This document shows, piece by piece, positions 18,135 to 26,053 of a stretch of 47,205 bases of DNA. The position numbers and the translations under genes were made by a program. The notes beneath the pieces were generated by a model. It did not search any database and was not told the origin of the DNA. It saw nothing but the letters and a program-made list of their open reading frames with translations. The stretch spans positions 1 through 47,205 of the forward strand of contig JADLKK010000009.1 of assembly GCA_016839025.1 (NCBI GenBank). The letters are read 5' to 3'. The number at the start of each line of letters is the position of its first letter. The stretch's first letter is position 1. Origin of the DNA: Proteiniphilum sp. (GTDB taxonomy: Bacteria; Bacteroidota; Bacteroidia; Bacteroidales; Dysgonomonadaceae).

Positions 18135-18142
18135 AAACTGAC

Positions 18143-18553
18143 ATGGCACTCAAACAACGGTTTCACATAGAATCGAATTTCAGCCTCGCATCCATGACCG
18201 ATGTGATCTTTCTGCTGCTGATCTTCTTCATGATCACTTCGACCATCGTGGTGCCCAACGCCATACAGGTGCTGCTGCCCAGGTCACAGCAACAAGCCCA
18301 GGCAAAACCGATTACCCGGGTAACCATCGACAAGGATTTGAACTACTACGTGGCCAACGCCAACGAACGGGAACAACAGGTGCCCTTTGAAGCGATCACC
18401 CCCTTCCTGCAATCGGTATACAGTGCCGAACCGGATATTTTCGTGGCGCTTTACGCCGACGAGAGCGTCCCTTACAAGGAGATTGTCCGTATCCTGGACA
18501 TCGCCAACCAGAACCGCTTCAAGATGGTTCTTATGACGAGACCCAACCCATAG
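18143..18553 (+). CDS. ExbD/TolR-family protein
   Basis: 136 residues with one N-terminal membrane helix (about 15-38). The helix includes the family's key Asp in SMTDVIFLLLIFFMI, thought to lie in the proton path, and is followed by a periplasmic domain ending VLDIANQNRFKMVLMTRPNP. It pairs with the upstream ExbB/TolQ protein to form the motor. The intergenic spacer before it is an octamer-periodic tract. Confidence 0.9.
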   Translation: MALKQRFHIESNFSLASMTDVIFLLLIFFMITSTIVVPNAIQVLLPRSQQQAQAKPITRVTIDKDLNYYVANANEREQQVPFEAITPFLQSVYSAEPDIFVALYADESVPYKEIVRILDIANQNRFKMVLMTRPNP

Positions 18554-18591
18554 GGTCTACATCGTTTCACCCACAGCACAGAAAAAAAGCA

Positions 18592-19377
18592 ATGGAGGTT
18601 ACCAGAGAGAGAATTGGAGGCATTGCAGGAACAATCATATTTGCCATATTGCTCCTGCTGATACTCCTGTTTTCCTATTTCACCCTCAACACCCCGCCTG
18701 AGGAGCTGGAAGGGATTCCGGTGATGTTCGGCAGTGTGGAAGATGCCTACGGGGTGGCTGAGCCTCCCCGGAACGAAGTGACACCCCTACCGGCACAGCA
18801 ACCCGAGCCACCGCTGAAGACACCCGAACAACCGCTGATTACCCAGGAGAGCGAACCCACCATCGATATTGAGGCTCAGCGTAAGGAGGCGGAGCGACAG
18901 GCTCGCCTGGCCGCCGAACAGCGGGCACGGGAGGAGGCGGAACGGCGACGACGGGAAGAGGAAGCCCGGAAACGGGAGATCAATCAGCAGATGTCGGGAC
19001 TCTTCGGCGAGAGCGCCGAGAGTCGCGGAAATACCGAGGGAAGCGGCACACAGGGGGTCACCACCGGCAACGCCACACAAGGTTCACCCACCGGTACAGG
19101 CGGTATCGGATCATACGACCTGGGTGGACGCTCGCTGGGTAGCGGGGGGCTGGTACAGCCACGATACACCGTGAACGACGAGGGTACGGTCGTGATCGAG
19201 ATCACAGTAGATCCTTCCGGCAATGTGATTCGTGCGGTCATTGGCAAAGGTACAAATACCCCGAATGCCACCCTGCGCAACGAAGCACTCAGGGCGGCAC
19301 GCAGCACCAAATTCAATGCCATCACCTCGATGACAGATCAGGTTGGAACCATTACCTATCGGTTTACACTCAGATAA
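18592..19377 (+). CDS. TonB-like energy transducer
   Basis: 261 residues: one N-terminal membrane anchor (about 11-32), a Pro-rich stretch (60-85), a charged Arg/Glu-rich coiled-coil region (about 90-135) reminiscent of TolA, a Gly/Thr-rich linker (about 145-190) and a TonB C-terminal-like domain (about 195-261: GTVVIEITVDPSGNVIRAVIG, ALRAARSTKFNA, GTITYRFTL). It spans the periplasm to drive outer-membrane receptors or Tol-Pal functions. The mixture of a TolA-like coil and a TonB-like end makes the exact assignment uncertain. Confidence 0.8.
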   Translation: MEVTRERIGGIAGTIIFAILLLLILLFSYFTLNTPPEELEGIPVMFGSVEDAYGVAEPPRNEVTPLPAQQPEPPLKTPEQPLITQESEPTIDIEAQRKEAERQARLAAEQRAREEAERRRREEEARKREINQQMSGLFGESAESRGNTEGSGTQGVTTGNATQGSPTGTGGIGSYDLGGRSLGSGGLVQPRYTVNDEGTVVIEITVDPSGNVIRAVIGKGTNTPNATLRNEALRAARSTKFNAITSMTDQVGTITYRFTLR

Positions 19378-19393
19378 ATAAAATTCAATTGTT

Positions 19394-19939
19394 ATGAAAA
19401 AAGTGGCACTCTTTCTGGCAGACGGATTTGAAGAGATTGAAGCGCTCGCCACGGTCGATATCCTGAGAAGAGCGCAGATCCCGGTGACCACCGTATCGGT
19501 CACGGGAAAAAAAGAGGTGACCGGCGCACACCACATACCGGTCGTCGCCGACAGCCTGTTCGATGAGACCGATTTCTCGCTGGTGGGCTACCTGGTATTG
19601 CCAGGGGGCATGCCGGGGGCAAAGCACCTCAACGAACATGAAGGGCTGAAGAAGCTGATCACCAATTTTGACAAGCGGGGGGAGCCAATTGCAGCCATCT
19701 GTGCGGCACCAATGGTACTGGGGAGCCTAGGCCTGCTACGGGAGAAACGGGCCACCTGCTATCCCGGTTTTGAGGAAAAGCTTCTCGGCGCACAAGTCAC
19801 GGGAGAAAAGGTGGAGAGTGACTGCAACATCACCACCGGCAAGGGACCCGGCATGGTGTTTGCATTTGCGCTGACACTGGTAGAGCAGATCGCCGGCAGC
19901 GACAAACGCAGGGAGGTAGCGCAGGGATTGCTCCTCTGA
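19394..19939 (+). CDS. DJ-1/PfpI family protein
   Basis: 181 residues, the size of YajL/DJ-1 proteins. The reactive cysteine C103 is in AAICAAPMVLG, and the N-terminal acidic motif DGFEEIEA supplies the conserved glutamate. LVLPGGMPG and the C-terminal ITTGKGPGMVFAFAL are also family-typical. Members act as protein deglycases, chaperones or glyoxalases; which applies here is unknown. It begins 16 bases after the TonB-like gene, perhaps co-transcribed. Confidence 0.88.
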   Translation: MKKVALFLADGFEEIEALATVDILRRAQIPVTTVSVTGKKEVTGAHHIPVVADSLFDETDFSLVGYLVLPGGMPGAKHLNEHEGLKKLITNFDKRGEPIAAICAAPMVLGSLGLLREKRATCYPGFEEKLLGAQVTGEKVESDCNITTGKGPGMVFAFALTLVEQIAGSDKRREVAQGLLL

Positions 19940-19999
19940 CCAGCGGCCTAAAAATGCCGTACAAGTTCAAATTTGCGGGAAAATTTATGGTGCAAAGAG

Positions 20000-20030
20000 T
20001 TGGTTATTAAGAAAAAACCGGCTACCTTTG
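20000..20030 (+). promoter_or_regulatory. Promoter of rpsA
   Basis: TTG at 20000-20002, a 20-nt spacer and TACCTTTG at 20023-20030, an almost ideal Bacteroidota promoter. It predicts a leader of about 135 nt before the ATG at 20172, room for the autoregulatory 5' region common for ribosomal protein mRNAs. Confidence 0.65.
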
Positions 20031-20171
20031 CACCGCTTTTTTTACCGTTTCATGAAACCGGCTGCGGAAAAACCTCTTATGGGTTACAGGCTACCATCTG
20101 AATGAAATGTCTGAAAAGCATTGTACAACATAATGTCTCACTTATTTAATGATTTATTTATTACACAACAA

Positions 20172-20696
20172 ATGACTGAAAACCTAAAAAATGTGGCGCC
20201 CATAGAAGATTTCGACTGGGCTTCCTATGCTGAGGGAGATGCCTACAGCAAAGAGAACAGGGAAAAACTTACCGAAAGTTACGACAACACACTGAACAAA
20301 ATCAGCGACAAAGAGGTCGTAACCGGTACCGTAACCTCCATGAACAAACGCGAAGTGGTTGTAAACATCGGCTACAAATCAGACGGCGTGGTGTCGATGA
20401 ACGAGTTCCGCTACAACCCGGACCTGAAAATCGGTGACGAAGTAGAGGTATACATCGAGAGCCAGGAAGATAAAAAAGGACAGCTGATCCTCTCACACAA
20501 GAAAGCACGTGCTTCCCGCTCGTGGGATCGTGTGAATGCAGCACTCGAAAACAACGAGATCATCAAGGGATATATCAAATGCCGCACAAAGGGTGGTATG
20601 ATTGTGGATGTATTCGGTATCGAAGCATTCCTTCCGGGATCGCAGATCGACGTGAAGCCGATCCGTGACTATGATATCTTTGTAGACAAGACGTGA
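20172..20696 (+). CDS. rpsA: 30S ribosomal protein S1, N-terminal part (frame disrupted)
   Basis: 174 residues from the ATG at 20172 (MTENLKNVAPIEDFDW); in-frame ATGs at 20121 and 20133 would add residues not seen in the family. It contains S1 domain 1 (about 45-115: VVTGTVTSMNKREVVVNIGYKSDG) and most of domain 2, then stops at TGA 20694-20696 just after DYDIFVDKT. In Bacteroidales S1, as I recall it, this is followed by MEFKVVKIN. Here VKIN resumes in another frame after a gap of about five residues. The N-terminal domains bind the ribosome; the mRNA-binding domains are in the downstream part. Confidence 0.85.
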   Translation: MTENLKNVAPIEDFDWASYAEGDAYSKENREKLTESYDNTLNKISDKEVVTGTVTSMNKREVVVNIGYKSDGVVSMNEFRYNPDLKIGDEVEVYIESQEDKKGQLILSHKKARASRSWDRVNAALENNEIIKGYIKCRTKGGMIVDVFGIEAFLPGSQIDVKPIRDYDIFVDKT

Positions 20697-22165
20697 AGAT
20701 CAACCCTGAATACAAGAACGTGGTGGTTTCCCACAAAGCATTGATTGAGGAGGAACTGGAACAGCAGAAGAAGGAGATCATCTCCAAGCTGGAAAAGGGA
20801 CAGGTACTCGAGGGGGTGGTCAAGAACATCACCTCCTACGGTGTATTTGTCGATCTGGGCGGTGTAGACGGCCTGGTACACATCACCGACCTCTCCTGGG
20901 GACGCATCCAGCATCCCGAGGAAGTGGTGAAGCTGGACGACAAGATCAATGTGGTGATCCTCGACTTCGACAACGAGAAGAAACGCATCGCCCTCGGCCT
21001 GAAACAGCTCACCCCGCACCCATGGGATGCCCTGAGCGAAACCCTTAAGGTGGGTGACATCATCAAGGGCAAAGTGGTGGTCATCGCCGATTATGGCGCA
21101 TTCGTAGAGATTGCACCGGGTGTGGAAGGACTGATCCACGTATCGGAGATGAGTTGGACACAGCATCTCCACAGCGCACAGGATTTCATGACTGTAGGCG
21201 AAGAGGTGGAGGCAGTGATCCTGACCCTCGATCGGGAAGACCGCAAGATGTCGCTCGGCGTGAAACAGCTGAAGCCCGATCCATGGGAAGACATTGAAGT
21301 GAAGTACCCGGTGGGCAGCACACACACTGCTACCGTTCGCAACTTCACCAACTTCGGTGCTTTCGTGGAAATTGAAGAGGGCGTGGAGGGACTGATTCAT
21401 ATCTCCGATCTCTCCTGGACCAAGAAGATCAAACACCCGAGCGAAGTAACCGAGATCGGTGCGCCGATCGAAGTGCAGGTACTCGACATCGACAAGGAAA
21501 ATCGTCGTCTCAGCCTTGGCCACAAGCAACTGGAAGAGAACCCCTGGGATGTGTTTGAAACCATCTTCACCGTGGGTTCCATTCATGAAGGAACCATCGT
21601 GGAACTGCTCGATAAGGGTGCCGTAATCTCACTGCCCTACGGTGTGGAAGGGTTCGCCACTCCCAAACACCTGGTCAAAGAGGACAACTCACAGGCTCAG
21701 GTTGAGGAAAAGCTGCAGTTTAAGGTGATTGAGTTCAACAAGGATTCCAAGCGCATCATCGTGTCACACAGCCGTATCCACGAAGATCTCTCGGGTGACG
21801 ACTCCCGCAGAAGAGGAAAACGCAGTAGTGGCAGAAAAGAGGGAGGAAACGAAACAGTCGTTGCCATGCCTGCCGTTGAGAAGACCACGCTCGGTGACAT
21901 CGAAGAGCTGGCTGCTCTGAAGGAGAAACTGGACAACCAAAAGGTAGAGGCGTTCAAAAAGGAAGCCGCCAAGGCGGAAGCCAAGGAAGCGGAAACAAAG
22001 GCAGAAGTGAAAGCAGAAGCCGATGTGGTTAATGTGGTTGCCGAAGCTGAAGTGAAGGAAGAGAAAGCAAAGGCTGCCAAAGCGAAAAAGGCAGAAAAAG
22101 CTGACAAGGCCGAAACAGCAGAAACTGAAGAGACTGCAGAAGCATCCGAAGAGGTGAAGGAGTAA
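20693..22165 (+). CDS. rpsA: 30S ribosomal protein S1, C-terminal part (frame disrupted)
   Basis: Continues S1 in the -1 frame, overlapping the upstream stop in GTGA at 20693-20696; with GTG as start it would be 490 residues. It holds the end of domain 2 (KINPEYKNVVVSHKALIE) and four complete S1 motifs (about 38-110, 123-197, 210-283, 297-365), marked by repeats such as GVDGLVHITDLSWG, GVEGLIHVSEMSWT and GVEGLIHISDLSWT. A Lys/Ala/Glu-rich low-complexity tail fills about 410-490. Either one broken rpsA, a reinitiated split S1, or a sequence error. A hairpin ends the transcription unit at 22208-22245. Confidence 0.88.
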   Translation: MKINPEYKNVVVSHKALIEEELEQQKKEIISKLEKGQVLEGVVKNITSYGVFVDLGGVDGLVHITDLSWGRIQHPEEVVKLDDKINVVILDFDNEKKRIALGLKQLTPHPWDALSETLKVGDIIKGKVVVIADYGAFVEIAPGVEGLIHVSEMSWTQHLHSAQDFMTVGEEVEAVILTLDREDRKMSLGVKQLKPDPWEDIEVKYPVGSTHTATVRNFTNFGAFVEIEEGVEGLIHISDLSWTKKIKHPSEVTEIGAPIEVQVLDIDKENRRLSLGHKQLEENPWDVFETIFTVGSIHEGTIVELLDKGAVISLPYGVEGFATPKHLVKEDNSQAQVEEKLQFKVIEFNKDSKRIIVSHSRIHEDLSGDDSRRRGKRSSGRKEGGNETVVAMPAVEKTTLGDIEELAALKEKLDNQKVEAFKKEAAKAEAKEAETKAEVKAEADVVNVVAEAEVKEEKAKAAKAKKAEKADKAETAETEETAEASEEVKE

Positions 22166-22207
22166 TCCATTTCCGCAACGGAGATCTTTCCGACCGAAAC
22201 AATCTGT

Positions 22208-22245
22208 AAGAGGCCATCTCATCATCAACCATGAGATGGCCTCTT
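22208..22245. terminator. Strong hairpin between converging rpsA and 2-oxoacid oxidoreductase operon
   Basis: A perfect 15-bp stem, AAGAGGCCATCTCAT at 22208-22222 and its complement at 22231-22245, around an 8-base loop. It lies between two converging genes and probably ends transcription in both directions; there is no strong T run, so a processing role is possible. Confidence 0.7.
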
Positions 22246-22272
22246 CGCATCATACATAACGCCAAACGGCTG

Positions 22273-22848
22273 CTAATCTGCGAGTGTGACGGGCATCGCG
22301 GCCTTCTGCTCCAGCTCCACGATCTCCATGCCACGCAGGATGGCCTTTTCGTTCATGGGCAACAACTTGTGGTGGCGCTCAGGAAGCGACTCCTTAAGCC
22401 CCTTCATCACGTTCTCCAGCTTCACCATGGGCGATATGCGCAGCAATCCTCCCAGGATGATCATATTGAATACCTTGGTATTATCCATCTTCATTGACTC
22501 ATCCATGGCATTGATGCGATAGACATGGATATCCCTACGCTCCACCTTCCGGTGGATGCCGTAGCCATCGTAAATCAATACCCCTCCCGGCTTCACCCGC
22601 TCTTCAAACTTGTCGAGCGAAGGCTGGTTGAGTACGATAGCAATATCGAAACGGTTGACAACTGGCGAGCTGATGGGCCGATCCGAGATGATGACGGTGA
22701 CGTTGGCGGTGCCACCGCGTTGCTCCGGCCCGTAAGCCGGGAACCAGGAGACCTCCTTGTTCTCCATAATGCCTGAATAAGCGAGTATCTTACCCATCGA
22801 CAATACACCCTGTCCGCCAAAACCTGAAATGACTATTTCCTGTAACAT
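22273..22848 (-). CDS. vorC: 2-oxoacid:ferredoxin oxidoreductase gamma subunit (Vor type)
   Basis: 191 residues, the gamma chain of a four-subunit 2-oxoacid:ferredoxin oxidoreductase. The N-terminal GFGGQGVLSMGK and AYGPEQRGGTANVTVI are diagnostic. It is last in an operon running 25159 to 22273 in the order delta (ferredoxin-like), alpha, small membrane protein, beta, gamma. The most likely substrate is 2-oxoisovalerate and other branched-chain oxoacids, inferred from the name given to this gene set in Bacteroidales. Confidence 0.85.
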   Translation of the reverse strand: MLQEIVISGFGGQGVLSMGKILAYSGIMENKEVSWFPAYGPEQRGGTANVTVIISDRPISSPVVNRFDIAIVLNQPSLDKFEERVKPGGVLIYDGYGIHRKVERRDIHVYRINAMDESMKMDNTKVFNMIILGGLLRISPMVKLENVMKGLKESLPERHHKLLPMNEKAILRGMEIVELEQKAAMPVTLAD

Positions 22849-22866
22849 GATTAACTTTTCCTGGAA

Positions 22867-23628
22867 TTACACATTCTTCAGATCACCAATGGGATAGTAG
22901 GGGAACATATGCTCCACCATCCAATCGTTGGCCGCTGCCGGCGTCATCTTCCAACCCGCGTTGCAGGTAGAGACCACCTCCACGATTGAGGTGCCCTTTC
23001 CAGCCATTGAATTTTCAAATGCTTTTTTGATCAACCGGCGCGTCTTCTTCACGGCCGCGGGGGTATGGACGCTGGTGCGGGTAGCCAGACATACACCATC
23101 GAGCAGTGCCAGCATATCGAGGATTTTGAGGGGGTTGCCCATGGTCTCCACGTTTCGCCCCTCAGGACTGGTCGATGTCTTCATATCGCGCAAGGTCGTG
23201 GGAGCCATCTGTCCGCCGGTCATTCCGTAGATGCCGTTGTTGATGAAGATAATGGCAATGTTCTCACCCCTGTTCGCGGCATGGATGGTCTCGGCGGTAC
23301 CGATAGCCGCCAGATCACCGTCACCCTGATAAGTGAATACCATCCGGTCAGGCAGCAGTCGCTTGGCGGCAGTTGCCAATGCCGGCGCACGGCCGTGAGC
23401 TGCCTCCTGCCAATCAATATCAATATACTTGTAAGCAAAGACGGCACACCCTACAGGTGCAATACCGATGGTCTTTTCCTGCAGACCCAGTTCGGCAATC
23501 ACCTCGGCGATCACCTTGTGCACCACACCGTGTGAACAACCCGGACAGTAGTGCATATGATTGTCGTTCATCAGTTCCGGCTTGGCATAGACCAGGTTCT
23601 CCGGTCTTTTGATCGTTTCAATATCCAT
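22867..23628 (-). CDS. vorA: 2-oxoacid:ferredoxin oxidoreductase beta subunit, TPP-binding (Vor type)
   Basis: 253 residues. The thiamine-diphosphate motif is GDGD at 102-105 with the Asn pair at 130-131 (FINNGIYGMTGGQ). HYCPGCSHG (C28, C31), Cys61 (PVGCAVF) and a later cysteine (VSTCNAGW) fit the usual four cluster ligands. It sits 18 bases upstream of the gamma gene and 5 bases after the 53-residue membrane protein. Makes acyl-CoA and reduced ferredoxin with the other three subunits. Confidence 0.88.
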   Translation of the reverse strand: MDIETIKRPENLVYAKPELMNDNHMHYCPGCSHGVVHKVIAEVIAELGLQEKTIGIAPVGCAVFAYKYIDIDWQEAAHGRAPALATAAKRLLPDRMVFTYQGDGDLAAIGTAETIHAANRGENIAIIFINNGIYGMTGGQMAPTTLRDMKTSTSPEGRNVETMGNPLKILDMLALLDGVCLATRTSVHTPAAVKKTRRLIKKAFENSMAGKGTSIVEVVSTCNAGWKMTPAAANDWMVEHMFPYYPIGDLKNV

Positions 23629-23633
23629 GTTGG

Positions 23634-23795
23634 TTATTTTTTTGAGAATCGGTAGATAAGATAGAAAAGGATGGCCGCTCCTCCGAAGTACCAGGTGAGT
23701 TGCATATCCTTGTCGGAAGAGAAGTAGACCACGATGGTGGCTATGAATGCCAGCATGAAAAGAAGCAAAAAGATATTTCTGTATTTGAGATCCAT
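23634..23795 (-). CDS. Small membrane protein inside the Vor operon
   Basis: A 53-residue ORF, MDLKYRNIFLL to FYLIYRFSKK, encoded between the alpha and beta genes with gaps of 12 and 5 bases. Two hydrophobic segments (about 8-25 and 34-49) flank a short loop, SSDKDMQL, predicting a two-helix inner-membrane hairpin with a basic C-terminus. No known domain is recognised. Its tight placement argues that it is a real gene; it might attach the soluble oxidoreductase to the membrane, but that is speculation. Confidence 0.65.
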   Translation of the reverse strand: MDLKYRNIFLLLFMLAFIATIVVYFSSDKDMQLTWYFGGAAILFYLIYRFSKK

Positions 23796-23807
23796 GATGG
23801 TAAACTT

Positions 23808-24890
23808 TTAACGGAGTAATTTTTCCTTTAACGCTTTTAGAACGCCGTCGGGGGTGGGTACGATACCTCCCAGACGACCGTAATGTTCCACCGGCACAAG
23901 GCCATTCACTGCCAACCGCACATCCTCCACCATCTGACCGGCATTAAGCTCTACGGTGAGCATCCCCTTCATTTCGGCGGCATACCCATTCAGTATCTTC
24001 GCAGGAAAAGGCCAGAGCGTAATGGGACGCAGCAATCCAACCTTTATACCTTCCGCACGAGCCAACTCAATCGTCTTCATACAGATGCGGGCAGCCGAAC
24101 CAAAAGCTACCAGCAGGTAGTCGGCATCGTTGCAGGATACCTCCTCGTAACGCACCTCCTGCTCTTCGATCACCCGGTACTTGGCCTGAAACCGTTCGTT
24201 ATTCTTTTCCATCATGGCCGAGTCGAGTTCAAGCGAGGTGATAACATTTGGCTCCCGGTCGGGACTCTTGCCGAGTGTAGCCCAAGGGCACTGCTCACGT
24301 ATCTCCTGATCGGTACGACGGCGTTGTTGTTCCGGCAGCCTTACCTTCTCCATCATCTGGCCGATCACTCCGTCGGTAAGGATCATGGCGGGATTGCGGT
24401 ATTTGAACGAGAGCTCAAAACCCAGTGCCACGAAATCGGCCATCTCCTGCACCGAGGCGGGAGCCAGTGTAATCAGACGGTAATCGCCATGACCTCCCCC
24501 CTTAACGGTCTGAAAGTAGTCGGCCTGCGAGGGTTGTATCGTACCCAGTCCGGGACCGCCACGCTGCACATTCACAATCAGCCCCGGAAGCTCGGCACCA
24601 GCCATGTAGGAGATACCCTCCTGCTTGAGGCTGACACCGGGACTGGAAGAAGAGGTCATCACATACTTACCGCAGGCAGCACCTCCATACACCATGTTGA
24701 TGGCAGCCACTTCGCTTTCAGCCTGCAACACCACCATGCCGGTGGTTCTCCAGGGTGCCTGCTCCATCAATGTTTCGATCACTTCCGACTGAGGAGTGAT
24801 GGGGTATCCGAAGTAGCCATCCACCCCAAAGCGAATCGCGGCATAGGCGATTGCTTCGTTTCCTTTCATCAATGAGATTTCTTCTGACAT
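23808..24890 (-). CDS. vorB: 2-oxoacid:ferredoxin oxidoreductase alpha subunit (Vor type)
   Basis: 360 residues. The pyrimidine-binding domain shows FGYPITPQSEVIE near the N-terminus and TSSSSPGVSLKQEGISYM, both typical of the alpha chain. The C-terminal part (LLVAFGSAARI, LLRPITLWPFP, VELNAGQMVEDVRLAV) is the transketolase-C-like region. Begins 38 bases after the ferredoxin-like subunit. In contrast to KorA at 150-2012, no gamma domain is fused to it. Confidence 0.9.
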   Translation of the reverse strand: MSEEISLMKGNEAIAYAAIRFGVDGYFGYPITPQSEVIETLMEQAPWRTTGMVVLQAESEVAAINMVYGGAACGKYVMTSSSSPGVSLKQEGISYMAGAELPGLIVNVQRGGPGLGTIQPSQADYFQTVKGGGHGDYRLITLAPASVQEMADFVALGFELSFKYRNPAMILTDGVIGQMMEKVRLPEQQRRRTDQEIREQCPWATLGKSPDREPNVITSLELDSAMMEKNNERFQAKYRVIEEQEVRYEEVSCNDADYLLVAFGSAARICMKTIELARAEGIKVGLLRPITLWPFPAKILNGYAAEMKGMLTVELNAGQMVEDVRLAVNGLVPVEHYGRLGGIVPTPDGVLKALKEKLLR

Positions 24891-24928
24891 ATCAGTTGTT
24901 GTTTCTGGTTATTGTTTCGAAGGGTGTG

Positions 24929-25159
24929 TCAATCGGCTTTCACGCGATAGATGGTAAGACAGCCGTCCGGACAGACGTAGCCGCAGTTGGCACAGCCAAT
25001 GCATTCATCCGGATGCTTCATATAGACATAATGATATCCACGGTTGTTTACCTCGCGTGGCTGCAGTTCCAGCACACTGGTAGGACAGGCTACCACGCAG
25101 AGGTTACACCCTTTGCACCGTTCCCTGTTCACCTCTACATAACCCTTTATTTTCGCCAT
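24929..25159 (-). CDS. vorD: 2-oxoacid:ferredoxin oxidoreductase delta subunit, 2x[4Fe-4S] ferredoxin-like
   Basis: 76 residues with two cluster-binding sets: C15, C18, C21, C25 in CKGCNLCVVACP and C53, C56, C59, C63 in CIGCANCGYVCP. Passes electrons from the TPP centre to soluble ferredoxin. First gene of the operon, with a very good promoter at 25193-25223. Confidence 0.9.
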   Translation of the reverse strand: MAKIKGYVEVNRERCKGCNLCVVACPTSVLELQPREVNNRGYHYVYMKHPDECIGCANCGYVCPDGCLTIYRVKAD

Positions 25160-25192
25160 TATCGGAGTGGTTTTAATAAAAATGAATGTTTA

Positions 25193-25223
25193 CAAATATA
25201 GTGTTTGTTTCGCAAGAATTCAA
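25193..25223 (-). promoter_or_regulatory. Promoter of the Vor operon
   Basis: On the minus strand TTG (25221-25223), a 20-nt spacer and TATATTTG (25193-25200). Both elements and the spacing are ideal for the Bacteroidota vegetative promoter. The -7 box is 33 nt before the vorD ATG. Confidence 0.72.
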
Positions 25224-25246
25224 TTGTAGCAGGCATTTTTCTGTCA

Positions 25247-26023
25247 TTATGAAAGCATATTATTCCTTTTTGTTGTTTCCGCAATGCTTTCACTCAGCAG
25301 TCGATATATTTCCCGGGTGCGTGGGTCAACAATCTGTTCCAGCTGCTGTCGCATCACTTTCAGATCACCGCGCATGGCAGGACCAGTCTGAGCCTCCAAT
25401 GGCGGCATCTCCTCCAGCTTGGCCGCAGTTTCGCGGATCAATGGCAGGAGTAGATCGAACGGAATTTCCTGGCCGATGATCTCCGCAGAGCGTGCATAAA
25501 GATGGTTGACAAAGTTGCAAGCGAAGACCGCAGCCAGGTGAAGCTTCTTTCGCTTCTCTTCCGGCATGCGGTAGACGCTGCGGGAAAGGGTACGGGCCAG
25601 CTGTTCCAGGTTAGTGGTGGTCTCCTGATGATTCCCCTCTACGAAGAGCGGGATTTCAGCAAAGGAGAGTGAACGCCGCCGGCTGAAGGTCTGCAGCGGA
25701 TAAAGCACCCCATAATTGGTTGTGCGGCCAGCGAAGAGTTCCATGGAGAGGCTGCCACCCGTGTGTACCCATACACCGCCAGTATCGGGCATACAGTCTA
25801 TCACTTTCGTCAGTGCGTCATCCTTCACGCAGAATATGTAAAAATCGGCACCCGGGCTAATCTTACCCAGTTCGGTCAGGGCAACAGCCCCCAGCTCCCC
25901 GGCCACTGCCTCCGCATGTGCCGGAGTACGGCTCCATACCTGCCGGATGGTGTGTCCCGCCTCAGAGAGAGCTTTACCCATCTGTATGGCAACGTTACCT
26001 GCTCCGATGATGGCAATCTCCAT
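25247..26023 (-). CDS. Rossmann-fold protein with DUF2520 domain
   Basis: 258 residues. An N-terminal dinucleotide-binding fold (IAIIGAGNVAIQMGKAL, 3-19) resembles F420-dependent NADP reductases and pyrroline-carboxylate reductase; the helical C-terminal half (FACNFVNHLYARSAEI, LLPLIRETAAKLEEM, TGPAMRGDLKVM) matches the DUF2520 family. Substrate unknown. It follows gldH by 30 bases on the same strand and is the last gene before the Vor promoter. Confidence 0.8.
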   Translation of the reverse strand: MEIAIIGAGNVAIQMGKALSEAGHTIRQVWSRTPAHAEAVAGELGAVALTELGKISPGADFYIFCVKDDALTKVIDCMPDTGGVWVHTGGSLSMELFAGRTTNYGVLYPLQTFSRRRSLSFAEIPLFVEGNHQETTTNLEQLARTLSRSVYRMPEEKRKKLHLAAVFACNFVNHLYARSAEIIGQEIPFDLLLPLIRETAAKLEEMPPLEAQTGPAMRGDLKVMRQQLEQIVDPRTREIYRLLSESIAETTKRNNMLS

Positions 26024-26053
26024 ACTTACCGCTGTTGTTTCGTATTACTTTGT

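Noticed and set aside
20685-20700. Programmed -1 frameshift in rpsA
   Set aside because: There is no slippery heptamer at the junction, and a simple -1 shift would still lack about five conserved residues; a deletion or sequence error explains it better.
22208-22245. Insertion-sequence terminal inverted repeat
   Set aside because: The arms are only 8 bases apart, with no transposase or target duplication; it is a hairpin between converging genes.
23883-24875. A 330-codon open frame on the plus strand opposite the Vor alpha gene
   Set aside because: His/Leu-rich composition typical of an antisense shadow; the minus strand encodes a clear 2-oxoacid oxidoreductase alpha subunit.
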